Shown: one piece after another, positions 10,442 to 21,387 of the stretch
Layout: every line of letters starts with the position of its first letter
Numbering within the stretch: position 1 is the stretch's first letter
Assembly: GCA_022559845.1 (NCBI GenBank)
Contig: CM040125.1
Span: 199,122,102 to 199,186,101, forward strand
Length of the DNA: 64,000 nucleotides
Source of the DNA: Amorphophallus konjac
Lineage: Eukaryota > Streptophyta > Magnoliopsida > Alismatales > Araceae
Direction: 5' to 3'
Made by a program: the position numbers and the translations under genes
Notes under the pieces: model-generated
Seen by the model: the letters and a program-made list of their open reading frames with translations, nothing else
Database searches by the model: none
What the model was told of the DNA's origin: nothing

Positions 10442-11865
10442 TGTAACGGTCCGCCATAAACCATCTATTGACCCGAGCGGCTGACATCTCGACCGCGTGA
10501 ATATTTTAAATCTGAATGACGGTAGAAACTTCACGGCCAGTCCGTTTAGCAGCACGCAGCGGTTCGTTGTTCGACTGCCTAAGACTATAGCGACCCTAGT
10601 TCGACCGCTTGTTCTGCAATTTTTGCGTCTTCGTTTAATTATGCATTTAATATTGCATATTCGCCATTCTTAAGTTATTTTATAGACTGGGGCGGTTTTC
10701 TTTCAACCGTTTAATCCCGACAGATTTTAATTCTTAGCATATTCAGTTAATTATGCTTTTAATCTTGCATATTTGCCATGTTTAATTGTTATTATAAATT
10801 ATGGCATGTTTTTAGATCCCAATAGAATTATATTCTCTTTCCTAGTGATGGAACCACCAGTCATAGCCTGACGACATTTAGTGTTGATCCCACCTGAGAG
10901 AGGTGGCGGGGTATCCCAGTTTACGGTTTTTAAGCTAGTTCAGTGGGCCCCGGTCCAACCGTAGCATCCTACGGAGGGGAATACTAGCTAGAGGCCTAGC
11001 TCTAGGCAACGAGCCAGTGTGTGCACACGTGGTCAGAGGCTTGGACTGACACTGACGAGTGTTACTCTAACTAGTTACTTATTTCTGGTACTGTTGCGCG
11101 TCTCACTTGCTATGATCAGGCTTGCTTAGATGCTTGAGACGCAGTGTAAGCCGTCAGTGGACGCATCTGGTTTCTTCTTCTGGTGGATCTCCTCTCCTTC
11201 TCTTTCTTGTCACTTGGGAATGATTGGGTTATTATCTATTGGTAGATTTTGAGTACTCGCATTTGAATTAAATTGGCATATTAGTTAGCTGTTTATAAAC
11301 TATTTAGTTAGTTTTACAGCTTTATTAAATTGTCATTTATTTATGCCAATGCATGCTATACTGCTTTCCTTTAGTTAGTTGTGAAGTAGGGATCCGCGTG
11401 AACCCTACCGAGTCTCTATTGTGAGACTCACCCCTTCATTTTAAGGTGAGGCAGAGCAACAGGCTGTAGGATTCTCTCATGCTTTTGGCAAAAAGTCTTA
11501 GAGCCAGCAGTGGTCTGTCAGTGGTCAGTTAGTAGTCAGTCTATCTTTTTTCTTCTTTTGGCCGGGGTATGCCCCGTGCAGTTATTTATTTTGAACATTG
11601 TTCAGTGCGGGACTTGTGATATATGGATCTAGACTACTTGTATAAATTTACCACTCTGATATATTTAATTACTTCTGTTTAAAGTTCAAATGAATGCTTT
11701 AATTAATATTGCACGTGTAATTTCTGTTCGTTCTGCATCCCCTCGACAAACACTTACTAACCCTTACAGGGCCTCATCAGTCTCTTGGGTGGCTTCCCCG
11801 AGTTCTTGGTATCGGTAAATCGATGATATCGGTTTATCAGTATCCGGATCTCCTGGGTCGTCACA
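10442..11865 (+). repeat. 5' LTR of element B (about 1424 bp)
   Basis: Starts TGTAACGGTCCG, a form common in chromovirus LTRs, and ends GGGTCGTCACA two bases before the primer site. The start is inferred because no second LTR is present for comparison. Confidence 0.65.
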
Positions 11866-11867
11866 GT

Positions 11868-11879
11868 TGGTATCAGAGT
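11868..11879 (+). promoter_or_regulatory. Primer binding site of element B (initiator Met tRNA)
   Basis: TGGTATCAGAGT lies two bases inside the LTR end. The family consensus TGGTATCAGAGC is complementary to the 3' end of plant initiator methionine tRNA. One base differs at the end. Confidence 0.85.
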
Positions 11880-12017
11880 GGTGTTGAGGATTTGAATAAG
11901 TAATTGAAATTACATTAGTCCAGAACAAGTCCCTGTGAGTCTACTACTGCTGGCTTAGAATGTTTTCTATGATCACTAATGGGTTCTCTACTATTGCGTG
12001 TTTTCTTTTAGATCAAA

Positions 12018-13138
12018 ATGCCACCTCGTAGAAGGGCACATGTTCCGTGGGAAGGAAGTGGCACTTCTCCTCCGGCTAATGTGCCAGCGCCAATTCAAGT
12101 TGATCCTGCTCCTCAAGCTGATTTGCCTCCAGGTGGCCGTGGTAGGGCACTGATAGAATTTTTGCTGTTCTGCCCACCGACTTATGAAGGACAGGCAGAT
12201 CCTGATGCGGCTAGAGTATGGATTAATGCAACCGAACGTGTATTCCGTTCCATGGAGTGCGCGGAGGATGAAAAAGTCATGCTGGCCACATTCCAACTTC
12301 AGGGAGTAGCACTCTCATGGTGGACCACGGAGTGGGAGGTTACTTTCAGATCTTGTCCACTTCGTCAGATTACTTGGCAAAAGTTTGTCACATCGTTCGA
12401 GCTTGCATACGGTCCAGCATATTTGAGAATGGCCAAAGTGCATGAGTTTATGGACTTGGCTCAAGGCGATATGATAGTCTTGCAGTATCGAAATAAGTTT
12501 ATGGAATTGGGTCGTTACGCCCCTCAGATTCTTGCTGATGAAAACCTGAAAACTAAGCGTTTCTTGTATGGGCTGAGGCCAGAACTGAGACAGCCTCTAA
12601 TTGCAACCAGGGTGGCTGAGATGGATTTGGCATATCAAGCGGCTGTGGCATTAGAACTTGACATTATAAGAGCTCAAGGGCGGACCCAGGTTGAGCTCGT
12701 ACATCAGATTGTGCAGCGTCAGCAAGCTAATTGCCAGCCGAGTGTGCCGTTTTAGTAAGTCAGTCAGCCGTCTGTGGCAGGAGTTCCATCTGATGTACCT
12801 GCTGCCAGTGGTACTTCTTTCTTTAAACCCAAGTTCAAGAAATTCAAGAAGTTTAAGAAGCGCTATGGCCGTCAAGCATCTTCGGGTACCACGCAGTAGC
12901 AATCAACACCTTCTTTTCCACAGCGTCAAGACTCAGCTGTTTGTCAACCAAAATCGTGTTCGAGATGTGGTGGGAGCCACCTAGGCAAGCCTTGTTTGCT
13001 ACCGGTGGTTTGTTTTCGTTGTGATCAACAGGGACATGTGGTTCGAGATTGTCCTCTAAGGCCGAAACTGCTGCAGTTCTCTCAACCATAGTTGTCTCAG
13101 TTCAGACCTCCTCCACCACCATATAACTTGTCCTGAAA
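12018..13138 (+). pseudogene. gag: Gag of element B with two zinc knuckles, interrupted by stops
   Basis: ATG at 12018. An open frame runs to TAG 12753-12755 (245 aa) and contains the Retrotrans_gag domain (YEGQADPDAARVWI, LQGVALSWW, PAYLRMAKVHEF, QYRNKFMELGRYAP). The same frame continues after the stop through a basic KFKKFKKFKKR segment to two cysteine motifs: CSRCGGSHLGKPC, and CFRCDQQGHVVRDC at 13011-13052, a canonical CCHC knuckle. Further stops follow at 12897 and near 13090. Gag packages element RNA in the particle. Confidence 0.85.
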
Positions 13139-13143
13139 CAGCT

Positions 13144-13527
13144 GTGGCCTCTCATCTCGTGGAAGTTACGATAATGATTTATGATCCTGCAGCTTGTGCT
13201 CTATTTGATTCAAGTGCTTCTTACTCATTTATTTCTGAAGACTTTATTGCCTGTATTGAGGAGCCGACTTTTGAAACAACTTGTGAGTTGCTTGTTAAAC
13301 TACCTTCTGGAGATTTCATGTTCACACCTCTCTGTCTCGAAGAGACTCCTATTGTGATGGGCAATCATCAGCTACTAGCTAGATTGTATACTTTACAGCT
13401 GGTTGATTATGATATTATTCTGGGCATAGATCGGTTAGAGCAACTGGGAGCTGTGGTTGAAAAAGATCTAGTCTCAGCCACGGGATCTGATTTTAAGACA
13501 ATTGAATCAGGTGACCACCAAGAATAA
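13144..13527 (+). pseudogene. pol: Aspartic protease region of element B
   Basis: ALFDSSASYSFIS is the active-site segment (usual form D-S/T-G), and YDIILGIDRL is the conserved second half of a retropepsin. Start and end are set by the open frame; in the intact element this would be part of a Gag-Pol protein. Sequence just after DFKTIESGD jumps to a degraded RT start, so a deletion lies near 13500. Confidence 0.7.
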
Positions 13528-14475
13528 GTATCCTCTACCATGGATCGAGGATTTGCTTGATTAATTGTAGTCTGCTACTATCTTTCCTCGGATTGATTTC
13601 CGATCAATCTGATGTGGAAAAGACTGTGTTTAGCACACGTTGTAGTCATTTTGAGTTTTGGTTATGCCGTTTAGGCTGACCAATGCTCCCGGATGCAGCA
13701 TGTGGTTCACCCTTATCTAACCCAGTTCGTGGTGATCTTTGCCTATAACATTCTTGTCTATTTTGTTCCTGAGGAAGAGCATGTGTAAGACCTCAGGATC
13801 ATTTTACGAACTCTATGCAAAATCTAGTAAATGTGGGTTTTGGCTTCGGGAAGTGCATTTTCTCGGCCATGTGATTTCTGGTGACGGAGTTGCAGTTGAT
13901 CTAGCTAAGATTGAGGCTTTTCTTCAATGGCAGAGACCGAGAACTATGACAGAGATCAAAAGTTTTTTCGGTCTTGCTGGTTATTATCGAAGATTCATTC
14001 AAGACTTTACACGGATTACCGCGCCGATGACTAGACTGACACGTGAAGATGTACCTTTTGTCTGGTCAGATCAATGTGAATAGAGCTTTAATGAATTGAA
14101 AAGGGCTCCTCACTTTTTCTCCAGTGTTGTTGTTACCTTCTGGCTCGAGAGGATTCATGGTTTGCATGGATGCTTCTCGAGTAGGTTTGGGTGCAGTGCT
14201 TATGCAACATGGTAAAGTCATAGCTTATGCATCCTGACAATTAAAACAGCATGAAGAGAATGATCCGGCTCATGATTTAGAGATTGCAGCAGTGATCTTT
14301 GCACTGAAAATCTGGAGACACTATCTGTATGGTGAGAAGTTTGAGATCTTTATTGATCATCAAAACTTGCAGTATGTGTTCTCTCAAAAAGATTTGAATC
14401 TTCGGCAGCGCAGATGGATGGAATATATGAAAGACTATGATTTCACTCTCTCCTATCAGCCAGAAAAATGAATGT
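13528..14475 (+). pseudogene. pol: RT remnant and RNase H of element B
   Basis: Degraded RT pieces are readable: KYPLPWIEDLL, MPFRLTNAP, then a damaged catalytic box (FAYNILVY where F-I-D-D-I-L-V-Y is expected), then [17 protein letters not shown] and [12 protein letters not shown]. RNase H follows from about 14155 ([46 protein letters not shown]). The RT active site is lost and several stops and frame changes occur. Confidence 0.75.
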
Positions 14476-14569
14476 TGTGGCTGATGCTCTAAGCATGAAA
14501 GTGCAAATTAGTCATTTGCTTGTTCATGACTGAAAATTATGGGAACAGTTTCCTAGTGAAACTTTCAGC

Positions 14570-16043
14570 GTGGACATTCCTTTTGATCCGATGGTAGCTG
14601 TGTGTGGTAGTCTTGTGATGACTCCAGCTATTTATCAGCAGCTCAAGGAAGCTCAGCAGGCAGATTCTGATTTGTCCCGCATTATAATGATGCATGATGT
14701 TGAATGTGATGATGAGCTGGTTGTCAGCTTCCGTGGAAGGCTATATGTTCCAACTGTTGATGAGTTAAGGAATACCATCTTGCGTGAAGCCCATGGATCC
14801 CGTTATGGTATTCACCCCGGCACTACCAAGATGTATCAAAATCTGAAAAGGCAGTTCTGGTGGCCAGGAATGAAAAAGGATGTAGCTGCATTTGTGTCAA
14901 TATGTTTGACATGCCAACAGGTTAAAGCCGAGCATCAAAAACCTGGAGGAATGCTTCAACATTTAGAAATTTTGATGTGGAAATGGGATCAATGTATGAT
15001 GAATTTTGTTGTGGGTTTACCTCGGACTTCACAAGGCTTCGATGGAATCTGGCTGTTAGTAGATCGATTAACTAAGACAGTGAGATTGTTACCGATCAAG
15101 GTGACGTGGAATGTTCTGAAATTGGGTGAGCTTTATATCCAAAGGATTGTGCCATTGCAAGGAATTCCAATGTCAATTGTGTTAGATCGCGACCCATGGT
15201 TTACTTCTAGCTTCTGGCGCAGTTTTCAAAAAGTGTTTGGCACAGAGAGTTAGCTTTTAGTTCAACTTATCATCCACAGTCTGATGGTCAATCAGAAAGG
15301 ACAATTCAGACTTCAGAAGATCTGCTGAGATCCTGTTGCCTAGATTGGCAGGGTTCGTGGAGTCAGCATTTGCCACTTGTAGAATTTGCTTATAATAACA
15401 GCTATCACTCCAGCATTGGCATGGCACTGTATGAGGCTTTGTATGGGCGTCCTTATCGTACACCTTTGAACTAGTTTAAGGCCGGTGACAGATTCTTGAC
15501 AGGGCCCGATATGGTTCAGCCATATGCTGATGTGGTTCACTTGATCAGGCAGAAAATGTTGACAACTCAGAGTCGATAGAAAAGCTATGCAGATCAGCGC
15601 AGGTGACCATTGCAATTTGAGCCTGGAGATATGATGTTTGTAAAAATATCTTCGATGAAAGGCATTATGAGGTTTGGAAAGCGTGGAAAGCTCAGTCCTT
15701 GTTATATTGGTCCGTTTCCTATTCTGGAACGTGTGGGCCAAGTGGCTTATCGTCTTCAATTGCCGACGATGATGCAAGCAATCCATGATGCATTTCATGT
15801 GTCCTAGCTGAGGAAATATGTCCCTGATGCATCTCACGTGCTCAATGATTCAGTTTGGCCTAAAGTGACAACAAATTTATCCACACCAGAGTATCCGCTC
15901 AGAATTGAAGATCGTTGAGAGCAACGATTGAGAACTAAGGTAATCCCTCTGGTTAAGGTTGTCTAGCAGTGTCACTCTGGTACTGAGGCCACATGGGAAC
16001 GTGAGGATGAAATGCATCAGCAGTTTCCTTTTTTATTCGAATA
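14570..16043 (+). pseudogene. pol: Integrase and chromodomain of element B
   Basis: 14570-15253 encodes the zinc-binding segment (HGSRYGIHPGTTKMY ... CLTCQQVKAEH) and the first half of the core. The second half continues in another frame from 15250 (TYHPQSDGQSERTIQ, LVEFAYNNSYHSS). 15610-15800 carries the integrase C-terminal GPF segment (LSPCYIGPFPILERVG). 15900-16040 reads as a chromodomain (IPLVKVV ... GTEATWEREDEM), which in chromoviruses guides insertion into particular chromatin. Internal stops are present. Confidence 0.8.
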
Positions 16044-16052
16044 AGGTATAAG

Positions 16053-16539
16053 TGTGGAAGCCTAGGAATCCACTCAAGGAGAAGAAAACGAACTAAACTA
16101 TGGACTATCAAGCGACTAAAAATTAAGAAGGATTATGAAACGTGCCAATATGAGGAAAGAGCATACGTAGGATGCTAAAGGGGTGTGATCACCAGAGGGG
16201 TTACCTCAAAGAAATGAAATGATCGCGTGTACCTTGTATTGAGCGCGGAGATTGTGACTCCTCGAGAGCGGGAAATGGCAGGTTGCTTCATCCTCCCCCT
16301 TCGGCCGGCCGATGGAGAGGGCTTTCCTCAGGTACCCTTGTAAAATAACGACAAACAAGTAACGGGTGGATCAGAAAGACGAAGGTGCAGTATTCAAATT
16401 CTAACGATGCAAGTAACGAAATGATGGCAAGACACACACCTGGTTGGTGTTGTCTTTAAAACCCCTCTCGGACAAGAGTAGGAGGAAAATGCTTATGATG
16501 AATGGCAATTATTCCGACGTAGAAACGGGAAGAGACTCC
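16053..16539 (+). repeat. Repeat S, first copy, left part (S1)
   Basis: This segment starting TGTGGAAGCCTAGG recurs almost identically at 41029-41517. In the second copy the sequence runs straight on from GAAGAGACTCC into CTCATAAGG. Here it is split after ACTCC by element C and resumes at 26448. No gene or known repeat family recognised in S. Confidence 0.9.
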
Positions 16540-16734
16540 AGTAGACACGCCAAAATTGACGTTACTCTGAGTACATCTCATATTGCCTTGTAATGCCCCA
16601 ATTTGACCCTCAAATTAGTTCTATTTGAGTGGTTTTTCTCACTTTTCTTAGATTTCTCACCTTTCCTCCTCTTTTCCTATTTTTCTGGATTTTTTTGGAT
16701 TTTTCTGGATACTTTCTCTAATTTTTCGGAATTA

Positions 16735-17075
16735 ACGACCTAGGCTAGGGCGTGTTTTAAATAACGCCTTCACCTAAGGCGTGTTTCAAATAAATAACGC
16801 CTTCTCCTAAAGCGTGTTTTAAATAACGCCTTCCCCTAAGGCGTGTTTTAAATAAAGCCTCTTCCTAAGGCGTGTTTCAAATAAGAAATGCCTTCTCCTA
16901 AGGTGTGTTTTAAATAAAGCCTCTTCCTAAGGCGTGTTTCAGAATTTTCAAATAAAAGAAAGATTTATTTCCAAAATTGATCCAGGAAGAGACGCCTTAG
17001 CCTAAGGCGTGTTTTTAAGAAACGCCCTCTGGGCAGGTCATCAATTCTTGAATTGACGCCTTGGTCCAAGTCGTG
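16735..17075 (+). repeat. Tandem hairpin array in the 5' LTR of element C
   Basis: About nine degenerate units of 25-35 bases alternate ACGCCTT and AAGGCGT around a short CTCCT/CACCT spacer, joined by GTTTTAAATA. Each unit can fold on itself (7-bp stem). The same array lies at 25005-25345 in the other LTR. It sits in the U3 part, upstream of the presumed promoter. Confidence 0.8.
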
Positions 17076-17721
17076 TTTCAGTTTTGTGTTCCGAACGAAC
17101 ATAGCCTTTCCCCAGAGAATCCCTGCTTCGTTTGGGCTCTTGCCCAATCTTATCTTCCCCTCTTTGGGCTCTTACCCCTTCTTATCTTTTCCTCCGTAGA
17201 ACTCTTTCCTTCTTATCTCTTCATTCGATTCTATTTTAATAGAGCATATCGCTCTGTTAATATGTTGGATCCCCTTCGATTTCTTTTCTTCTGATTCTTC
17301 TGTTTCTTCCGTCTCCGTCTTCTTCTGTTTCTTCCTTCATTGTCTTCTTCTTCTTTTCACCTCCGAGTCTTCTTCTGTTTTCTTTTTATTCTTCTTCTTC
17401 TTTTTTTCTCTGCTGTCTTCTTCTCCTTATTCTTCTTCCATCTGTTTCTTCTCCTTCTTCCATCTTCTTCTGTTCTGTTTTTATTTATTGTTCTTTACAG
17501 GAACCGAAGGGAGGTGCTGGCTGAAGGAGGCTTCTTCTCCACATGGTCAAGTCTTCATCTTTTGAAGTTTTCCCCATCGAACATCAAGCCAAAGCAACCA
17601 AACAGATTTTTATCTTTTCTCTCCCCTTGTTTTTTTTATTTCTAGTAATTCATACATACATGCATCATAGATCATTATTTTGTTGATTTTCTCTCGATCA
17701 CCACATTGAGATCTCCCCACA

Positions 17722-18111
17722 GTGCATCTCTTGCACTCTTTTTACTCTTTATTTTACATATTCATATCATCATATCATATATTTCCCACCCTTTTTGCAT
17801 AAGGGGTTTAAGGGCCAACACCCACAAGGTGTGTTCTTTTACATGCTTTCATGCTCACATATATTTTTATTGAATTTGATGCTACACCATTGTTCCTAAT
17901 CCATATCTTCTTGTTGTTGTTGTCTTTGTTTTGCAAGGGTAATAAAAGTGAAGAACTCTCTTCGTCGGCCGGCCGATCTTGAAGAGAAAAGGAGTACTCA
18001 CATCCCCCGCGTTTTAAGAGGTATTTTGCGATCATCTCCCCATATTATTTTCCACTTGAGACCCTCGTGTCTCTGGCGATCACATCTTTTCCCCATTAGC
18101 ACCTCGTGCTA
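17722..18111 (+). other. Four dissimilar mini-hairpins in the R/U5 part of the element C LTR
   Basis: Perfect short hairpins with different stems: GTGCA/TGCAC at 17722-17736, ACACC/GGTGT at 17818-17832, GAGAC/GTCTC at 18058-18073 and TAGCAC/GTGCTA at 18097-18111. Loops are 3-6 bases and often contain CTC. They fall close to the primer site, in what would be the genomic RNA leader. Confidence 0.6.
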
Positions 18112-18178
18112 TTTTATTGCTTTCACCATATCTATTGCTTTTTATATTTAAGTGTGGATTTTAATCCAAATCTACAAA

Positions 18179-18197
18179 TTGGCGATCACGGTGGGAC
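18179..18197 (+). promoter_or_regulatory. Candidate primer binding site of element C
   Basis: TTGGCGATCACGGTGGGAC starts two bases after the 5' LTR. It resembles the TGGCGACTC..TGGGG form used by Tat/Ogre-type elements, but I cannot assign the tRNA. Confidence 0.5.
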
Positions 18198-18233
18198 ACT
18201 TTATTGTTTTTCTTTGATTACCCTTTCCCCTTA

Positions 18234-18800
18234 GGCACCCGCGTGTGCCGTCTCCCCTTTCGCACCCTCGGTGCGTCTTCTCTTATGCCCCTCGGGCATC
18301 CTCCATTGTGCTTTGCACTCTTCCCCAAGTGATCCGTCAGTTTGTTGTTTTTTTTAGAATTTCCACTTATTCAAAATCTTGATGAGCATGCTTCTATCTT
18401 ATATTTGTTGATTGCCTGTGACTGCGAGTGCCCGTGGAGCTTTTCTGGGAATTAACGCCTCACCCAGGGGCATTTTTAAATTAACGCCCCCGGCCAGGGC
18501 GTCTTATTCGTGTTGAACGCCTTCTGACAAGGCGTCTTCTATCTTTCTCCTGGTTTTGTTGCTTGCTTGGTGAATTCACGCCCTTCTCCAGGGCGTCTTT
18601 TTCTTGCTTAGCGCCTCACATCAAGGCGTTAGTTTGGATTTGACGCCCTCCGGCAAGGGCGTCCTTTTATTGGTAGCGCCTCACACCAAGGCGCGTTTTT
18701 CACTGCCCCTGGGCCCCTCGCGTTGTTTCACGACAGTCACACTGTCGCGTCTTTGGTTAGTAGCGCCCCCTTCCAGGGCGTCTTTTTACTGTGGGTTTGC
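18234..18800 (+). repeat. Leader hairpin series of element C
   Basis: First come four unlike hairpins: GGCAC/GTGCC at 18234-18249, CGCAC/GTGCG at 18261-18275, ATGCCC/GGGCAT at 18285-18299 and GTGC/GCAC at 18308-18318. From 18440 there is a series of ACGCC/GGCGT-type hairpins with varied stems (for example ACGCCTT/AAGGCGT, ACGCCCT/AGGGCGT, GCGCCT/AGGCGC) and one 7-bp CGACAGT/ACTGTCG at about 18729-18745. The spacing and changing but matched stems argue for selected structure. No ORF explains it. Confidence 0.65.
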
Positions 18801-19290
18801 AGAACCCCCCATGGGTGACTCTTTCATCATGATTCATGCTTATATTCATTGATTGATCATATTGTGCTGACTGGCTTGATTTACCTTGCTACATTCATTC
18901 ATTTGCATTGGTTTGGGAGACCTCCTCTCTCTTCATTAGGATTCCACACACCCTCTTGGAATCGGGACGACCCTCCATTGAGCATTCCGTCTCTTTGGAC
19001 CGGAGATCCCTTTTCCAAGCCTCCATAAGTCCCCGCACCCGTGGATTCCCTCACGGACGCCGGGCAGGTTGTACCCTTTGACGTCCCGAATTAGTTGGCC
19101 TAAACGTGGTGAGAGAGTGTTCCTAGTTGGCACTAGAATTAAATCATATTGAAACTAGGTTCCCCCTTGTGTGAATCATACCCATTTGCATAAAATTCAT
19201 TAATTCACCAAGGTTTAAACACATCAAAATCACGGTAACCATTCTAACTTGTGTGTTTATTTGCATATTGTTGTGAACTTAGTTTATATA

Positions 19291-21387
19291 ATGACTTACC
19301 ATGATAGAAATAACATGTTTAATTCAATTCATGAGGATGCACAACCTAGCACTTCTTATAATCCTCAATTCCAACATGTTCATAATTCTCACCATTCTTT
19401 TAGGGGATCCCGTCCTCATTCGTATGGTCATGCCCGACCCATGGGCAATGACCATTCTTACGATTCCCCTCCAATTCAATCACGAGCCACTATTCCAACG
19501 GGACCGTCTCCTCCCAATGATGAGAAGGTCTCCCAAATCTTGCATGCATTAGATCATCTCACCCCTCAACAGATCCAAGCCCTTAAGGCAGCCGTTGAGG
19601 GCGCATCTCCTGCATCTCTCCCTCCTTCCAATTCTATACGGGTGGCCCATCACCCACCTCCTCCTTCCAATCCTGATCGGGTAGCCCATTACCCATCTCC
19701 TCCTTTTCATCCTACTCGGGTGGCCCATCACCCGCCTCCTTCTATTCCTCCTCCCTCACGGCCCCAAGGCCCATTTATTCATTGCAATCCGGCCCATCCG
19801 GGTTCTTCTACGGGTCGGCTCATTAATCCACCTCCACGGCCTTTTTATACGGCCTCTCCTCCTTCAAGGCCCTGCCAACCTTCTGTTGTTCAAGCCACAC
19901 CCCTCCAACAATCTCTGCTTGATAAGATTGCTTTGATGGAGGAACAAATAAAGAGGGTCACGGTTCCTCCTACTCCGGTCAATCCTCTCTATGCCGCTTT
20001 GGACGAGATTACTAAGTTGGAGAGAGAATGGAAGGATAGGAGAGATGATTATGATATCGGCATTCCAAGCGAGGAAGAACCTACAATTGAAGAATACGAG
20101 CCGGTATATGATGATGAAGCTCCGCAGGCACCCCTTCCGGGTTTTCTTAATTTCCCGCTCCCTCCGCTATCATTCGATGAACCTCCTGCTCAGGATGAAA
20201 CCATCCCTGATCCAACCCCCATTTTTGGGACCTCTTGGTGTTACGATGATGGGTCGATACTTCAATCACCCACGCCAACACATCTGGAGTCTCCTCCCAC
20301 TCCCAACGCCGCTCGCCCCGTTCGGCATTTTCTCCGCAGCAAACCCCCACCAATTACACCTCCCACAATTATACTTCCACCGATTACACCTTCACCAATC
20401 AAACCCCCATCAATTACACCTCCACCAGCTATGCCATTAACCTCCATATCACTAGCCTCCACTGAGCCCACCATTGAACCTTCCCCAATTAACATCCCAT
20501 TACCACCACCTCAACTCTCCCTTATCCCTTTAACCCCAAAACCCCTTTTGCCTATACCTCCACCACATAACCCTCCACCTTTACCTATGGCTAATCCTGA
20601 GCAGGACCCACCACTTTTTGCACTCGAGCTAACCCAGACCGCTTGCAAGCATAGGGAGAAACTCGATGTGTTTGAACCTCCGCCTCCACTTACGCCAACA
20701 CTTTCCATTATACCTCCACCACTCACAAAGCCTTCCGCCTCCGCTTCACCTCCTTTTACTACTCGGAATGGGAGTGCTTCTGCAAGTATTTGTGCCGAAG
20801 GTGATCAAGAGCCGGGCAAGACAGATGTGGCCACGGTTATGCGATTCAAGATTCAAGAAGTCATTTACCGGATGCCAATCCGGATTATTGTGCCGAGCAT
20901 GGTCGCAGAGGCCAAGTCACCGCCATTGCTCAGGGAAGAATGCCAAGAATTGATGCCATCCAAGGGCCAGGCAGGGCACCCTTTGTTCCCTCTTCCAAAT
21001 CTTGATTCCATTCCTCCATACAAGGGGCGAATGCCCAATTTGTTCAACACTTCCTATACACCACAATTAATGGGCATGGCAATGCTTCATGTTCCAATTT
21101 TCCAACTCCCTCACACCATTACTTTGCACTCTCCAAGGGAGTTGTCATTCACCATTGAAGCCTCGGCAGGGGCTATTTCTCATACACTTTCACTGTCGTG
21201 GAGGGGTAATTATCTTGATGCCAAAAGGCCTTCCATTATTTCATCCATATTCTTGTCTATCACGTTTTCTTCATGGGCCACTCCCAGGGGAAATAGGAGG
21301 ATTTCACCCTCTCACCCTTCACATTCCTCATCTTCTTTGCATTTCATTGTGTTCATGCATTCACTACATTCATCACGTCCATTCTAA
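19291..21387 (+). CDS. Proline-rich protein of element C (698 aa), function unknown
   Basis: ATG at 19291 (MTYHDRNNMF), stop TAA at 21385-21387; the frame is also open a little upstream. Residues 1-90 are polar (Asn/His/Ser). About 90-230 has three RVAHH/YPP repeats in proline-rich sequence. About 230-280 is a charged helical stretch (MEEQIKRVT ... EITKLEREW). About 300-500 is again very Pro-rich. About 525-680 is a more ordinary globular stretch (MRFKIQEVIYRMPIRIIV) that I do not recognise. It has no Gag, protease, RT or integrase motif. It is the only long sense ORF of the element, so it may be a Gag-like or capsid-replacing protein, but that is a guess. Confidence 0.55.
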   Translation: MTYHDRNNMFNSIHEDAQPSTSYNPQFQHVHNSHHSFRGSRPHSYGHARPMGNDHSYDSPPIQSRATIPTGPSPPNDEKVSQILHALDHLTPQQIQALKAAVEGASPASLPPSNSIRVAHHPPPPSNPDRVAHYPSPPFHPTRVAHHPPPSIPPPSRPQGPFIHCNPAHPGSSTGRLINPPPRPFYTASPPSRPCQPSVVQATPLQQSLLDKIALMEEQIKRVTVPPTPVNPLYAALDEITKLEREWKDRRDDYDIGIPSEEEPTIEEYEPVYDDEAPQAPLPGFLNFPLPPLSFDEPPAQDETIPDPTPIFGTSWCYDDGSILQSPTPTHLESPPTPNAARPVRHFLRSKPPPITPPTIILPPITPSPIKPPSITPPPAMPLTSISLASTEPTIEPSPINIPLPPPQLSLIPLTPKPLLPIPPPHNPPPLPMANPEQDPPLFALELTQTACKHREKLDVFEPPPPLTPTLSIIPPPLTKPSASASPPFTTRNGSASASICAEGDQEPGKTDVATVMRFKIQEVIYRMPIRIIVPSMVAEAKSPPLLREECQELMPSKGQAGHPLFPLPNLDSIPPYKGRMPNLFNTSYTPQLMGMAMLHVPIFQLPHTITLHSPRELSFTIEASAGAISHTLSLSWRGNYLDAKRPSIISSIFLSITFSSWATPRGNRRISPSHPSHSSSSLHFIVFMHSLHSSRPF

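Larger units (their letters stand above)
10442..16043 (+). mobile_element. Element B: Tekay/Del-type chromovirus (Ty3/gypsy), 3' LTR missing
   Basis: A 5' LTR, a tRNA-Met primer site, a Gag beginning MPPRRRAH, two zinc knuckles, protease, partial RT, RNase H, integrase and chromodomain occur in the standard chromovirus order. The Gag start and long LTR fit the Tekay/Del clade. The copy has many stops, a large loss at the start of RT, and no 3' LTR. At about 16050 it abuts the unrelated repeat S, so the 3' end was lost in a rearrangement. Confidence 0.88.
16540..18176 (+). repeat. 5' LTR of element C
   Basis: Matches 24811-26447 end to end. The first base is A where the 3' LTR has T (AG...CA instead of TG...CA), probably a mutation. 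It ends ATCTACA, the inverse of the TGTAGA start. Confidence 0.93.

Noticed and set aside
11868..11879. Possible tRNA fragment
   Set aside because: Only the primer-site stretch matches; there is no cloverleaf around it.
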